DNA of 64,000 nt from Tamarix chinensis (lineage: Eukaryota; Streptophyta; Magnoliopsida; Caryophyllales; Tamaricaceae): the NCBI GenBank assembly GCA_030549775.1, contig CM060180.1, forward strand, positions 83,607,672-83,671,671, in the 5' to 3' direction. The position numbers were made by a program, and so were the translations under genes. The first letter of the stretch is position 1. Every line of letters starts with the position of its first letter. This document shows, piece by piece, positions 61,590 to 64,000 of this stretch. The notes below the pieces were generated by a model. It ran no database searches. It was not told the DNA's origin and saw only the letters and a program-made list of their open reading frames with translations.

Positions 61590-62225
61590 CCAAAGATTTT
61601 TCCACTATAACAAAGGGCAACGATTATAAAAATTTGTTACCCTAAAGAAAAAGGGCAACCATATACTTTCATCGCCCAAAATACAAAGGGAAGTATGGCG
61701 GTAGAGGTAAAAATTTGGGCACCAGGGAAAAGAGTACCATGGGCGACAAAATATATAGTCGTTGCCCAAACTTATTTTTGTGCAACGAGATTAATTTCAT
61801 TGCCCTTATTATCATATCAAACAATATTTCTTACTTATTAGAAATTGATTTTTCGCTGCCCCTGGACCCCTACGGGGCGCCCCCTTATTTAATAAAAAAA
61901 ATTAATTTTACGATTTAAACAAACACACATTTCAACATAGTTTTGAAATTTTATGTTTTCATTTGAGCATATAATAGAGTGCACTTCCCAACACTATGTT
62001 ATGGGAAACAAAACAATTAAATTGTAGCCCAAAATTACAAAGGGCAATGATTATAATAATTTGTTGCCCTAAAGAAAACAAGGGCAACGACTATAAAGAT
62101 TTGTTGCCTTAAAGAAAAAAGGGCAACAATATATTTTCGTCGCCCAAAATAGAACCAAGGGCAACAAAATCTGTTCTGTCGCCCTATTATCATAGAAATC
62201 GTCGCCCAAACTCACTTTTCTTGTT
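61590..62225. repeat. CACTA subterminal repeats, right end, partly duplicated
   Basis: Two blocks, 61590-61770 and 62033-62225, repeat units of the form AAAGGGCAACGATTATAAA followed by TTTGTTGCCCTAAAG, and ATCGCCCAAAATA..AAGGG. The blocks resemble each other along their length, so one may be a duplication of the other. Between them a GC-rich palindrome-like sequence, cccctggacccctacgggg, occurs near 61859-61877. Confidence 0.75.
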
Positions 62226-62232
62226 GTAAATT

Positions 62233-62294
62233 TACTTAACACCTTTAACATCTCCTCTCATTCTATACAAATTTATAACAGTCACCAAGATAGC

Positions 62295-62333
<39 letters not shown>

Positions 62334-63898
62334 TCTTATGCGCGCATGCGTTCTCGCACGCTCGCTCTCGTGTCTCCTCTCCTTCCTCCATTATCTACTT
62401 AGGATTACATTATTCCCTGACATCTCACTCTCACATTAGCAAAGTAGTGATTGTGATACTCTCTAGCAATTATTCTATGATCCTTTGTGTGTGTGTGTGT
62501 CTTTTTTCTATGGCTAGCTTTTTAGATGTCTTCTCTAGCCTTCCTCATTTTTTTCATAAGCATCAACCACCATAGTGTTTTGGTATGCTTTGTTGTTACA
62601 TCTTTTTGGTTTGATTCCAACTTTTAAAGGCTTACATACCTTTTATCATTCTCTCTCCCTCTATCTTGCTTATATCTTTCTCCCTCCCCCCATTAATGAC
62701 TTATGTTGTGGTTGTTATGGCCTTATCACTAGTCTTCTCCTCAACATTTATGCCTACGCTCATATACATTTATTTAGGTAAGCTTGGTTATTCAACTTTT
62801 TAGAGTTAGATTAATTTTTGATTTTAAAACCATTTTTTTAAATTTTATGAAATGTAAGGTTTTTTGTTGGTGGTTAGTTAGTTAAATTTTGGTAGCAGCT
62901 CATTATTGGTGCTCTCCTTTATTGCTCAGACCTCATGAATTTTTTTGTATTGCTATGATCATCTGTTGTGCTTGAATGAAGTTCAATTGTTGATCCTTTT
63001 ATTTAAATATACATTGTTTAGTATGTAAATCCTTGAGTATTGTTGATTTTATTTGACATTAATACTCATGGTTTAGAGCTATTGTTTTAATGTGATGCTT
63101 TTGCTATTGCATGTTGGTTTGAGGTGGAGTTGTTTGTTTGTGGAGAATTTTTAGCTATTGTAATTTAGTTTCAAGAATAGTGTGATTGTGTAGCTTTTTT
63201 GTTGGCTTTGGTGAAAATACTTGTGAAATTTTTATATAAGCTTGTAGTTTATTGATTGAGAATTTTTACTTAAATACTACTTGAAAGTATATATATTATG
63301 TTTCCTAGATACTTGATTTCAATTTCAATTTTTTATTTATTTTTCTTTTGAGATTATGTTAGTTGTTTCGATGCTAAAATAATTGATTGTTGTATACCTT
63401 TTTCCTCTATTAGTGTAGTTTAGAGAAGTAAATGTTAGCTGGTAGTTTTTTGGTTCTTGTATTGCTTCCTGGGTGGTTAAAGTAGGTTAAGCTTAAGAGA
63501 TATGAATATCTTTGATAATAAAACCTAGTAGTTATTCCTATGTTATGTGTTGGCATTGTGATTATGTGCCTACCCACCACCATAGTTATGGATGTCACCT
63601 TATGGTGATTTTAGGATACACACAGTTTTGTTACATGAATAGCTAGGGAGCATGATGTAAAGTGGTTTACACATCGATCTGTATATGTTTAGGTCATACT
63701 ATTTATTATTAACCTAACCTCAGATGGAGCAATGAATAGCGGCTATAATTAGATATATGGATTTGTTTCTCATAGATGTTCCACATCTATGATTTGTTAA
63801 GAGTGAATGTTTTATAAGACATTACCACTAGATAGCTTGGGAGCTTATCATTATTGATAATGAATGGAGGAGTTGACATAGGTTATCAACGAATCTAA
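62233..63898. other. Unassigned DNA with microsatellites
   Basis: (CT)n(CA)n at 62295-62334 and (TG)n at 62485-62501 lie at the left. The rest has T-rich sequence and no convincing open frame, domain or transposon end. A host gene leader cannot be excluded but is not supported. Confidence 0.35.
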
Positions 63899-64000
63899 TG
63901 TAACACCCCCACATTTTAAAGCTTGAAAGAATTTTTTTAAAGGCTTTCTTATAGAAACTAAAATATAAAACACAATGGTGTTATGCCACATTCAACAAAG
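63899..64000 (+). mobile_element. Start of another large LTR, cut by the window end
   Basis: TGTAACACCCCCACATTTTA is the same start as the LTR at 28206 (TGTAACACCCC). A further LTR of the group, or the 5' LTR of a complete element, most likely extends beyond 64000. Confidence 0.6.

Larger units (their letters stand above)
52747..62232 (-). mobile_element. Large CACTA (En/Spm) DNA transposon, about 9.5 kb
   Basis: Left terminus CACTCACAACAAGAAA (52747). On the reverse strand the right terminus reads ACAACAAGAAAAGTGAG from about 62227, so the inverted repeat is shared except for the outermost five bases. Both ends carry dense arrays built on GGGCAACGA/TCGCCC. Both genes are on the minus strand: TNP2-type transposase (59906-56151) then a Transposase_24-type protein (56019-53990). 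This is the autonomous CACTA layout. Lesions in TNP2 and the decayed terminus suggest it is inactive. No 3-bp target duplication could be confirmed. Confidence 0.85.

Noticed and set aside
1..64000. tRNA, rRNA or organelle-derived genes
   Set aside because: No cloverleaf with A and B boxes, ribosomal core sequence or chloroplast/mitochondrial gene was recognised on reading; tRNA-like matches were only LTR primer sites. A tRNAscan run would be decisive.

Overview
The window looks like nuclear DNA of a flowering plant: AT-rich, packed with nested retrotransposons, and carrying one intact multi-exon host gene for a secreted laccase. The species cannot be named from the sequence. Microsatellites, solo LTRs with 5-bp target duplications, CACTA and PIF/Harbinger DNA transposons and spliceosomal introns all fit an angiosperm. 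All coordinates and repairs were read by eye, with no alignment program or database.

Layout. 1-6.76 kb and 13.86-16.23 kb: several decayed Ty3/gypsy copies of one family (LTR start TGATGTAGGAACAT, initiator-Met primer site), in both orientations. 6.763-13.860 kb: a full-length but ORF-damaged Ty3/gypsy element, probably CRM-like, with two ~900-bp LTRs, primer-binding site, polypurine tract and a perfect AGATG duplication; it sits inside the reverse transcriptase of an older copy. 16.2-20.3 kb: little that is recognisable. 20.3-22.84 kb: a PIF/Harbinger element whose transposase has lost its catalytic core, with its Myb/SANT-like partner gene. 22.84-34.18 kb: a minus-strand gypsy copy split by two large solo LTRs (3.63 and 3.53 kb, opposite orientations). 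34.18-40.07 kb: two more LTRs of that large-LTR group lying end to end in inverted orientation, one of them carrying a 1.4-kb Athila-like solo LTR. 40.07-43.59 kb: a plus-strand gypsy relic carrying a 281-bp miniature of the large LTR.

44.066-48.597 kb (minus): the laccase gene, seven exons, 590 codons, signal peptide and all copper ligands present; probably the only host gene here. 48.7-52.4 kb: its upstream region, then a 1-kb degenerate minisatellite. 52.4-62.2 kb: a large CACTA (En/Spm) transposon next to a fragment of another. It has a damaged TNP2-type transposase and a second, Transposase_24-type gene, both on the minus strand, plus subterminal repeats, a tandem 150-bp repeat in the leader and a GC-rich block like the Spm downstream control region. 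62.2-63.9 kb: unassigned DNA with microsatellites. 63.899 kb to the end: the start of another large LTR.

Most protein-like segments come from transposable elements and carry stops or frameshifts. The nesting gives a relative history: gypsy copies first, then the large-LTR insertions and the CRM-like element inside them, with most large-LTR elements later reduced to solo LTRs.
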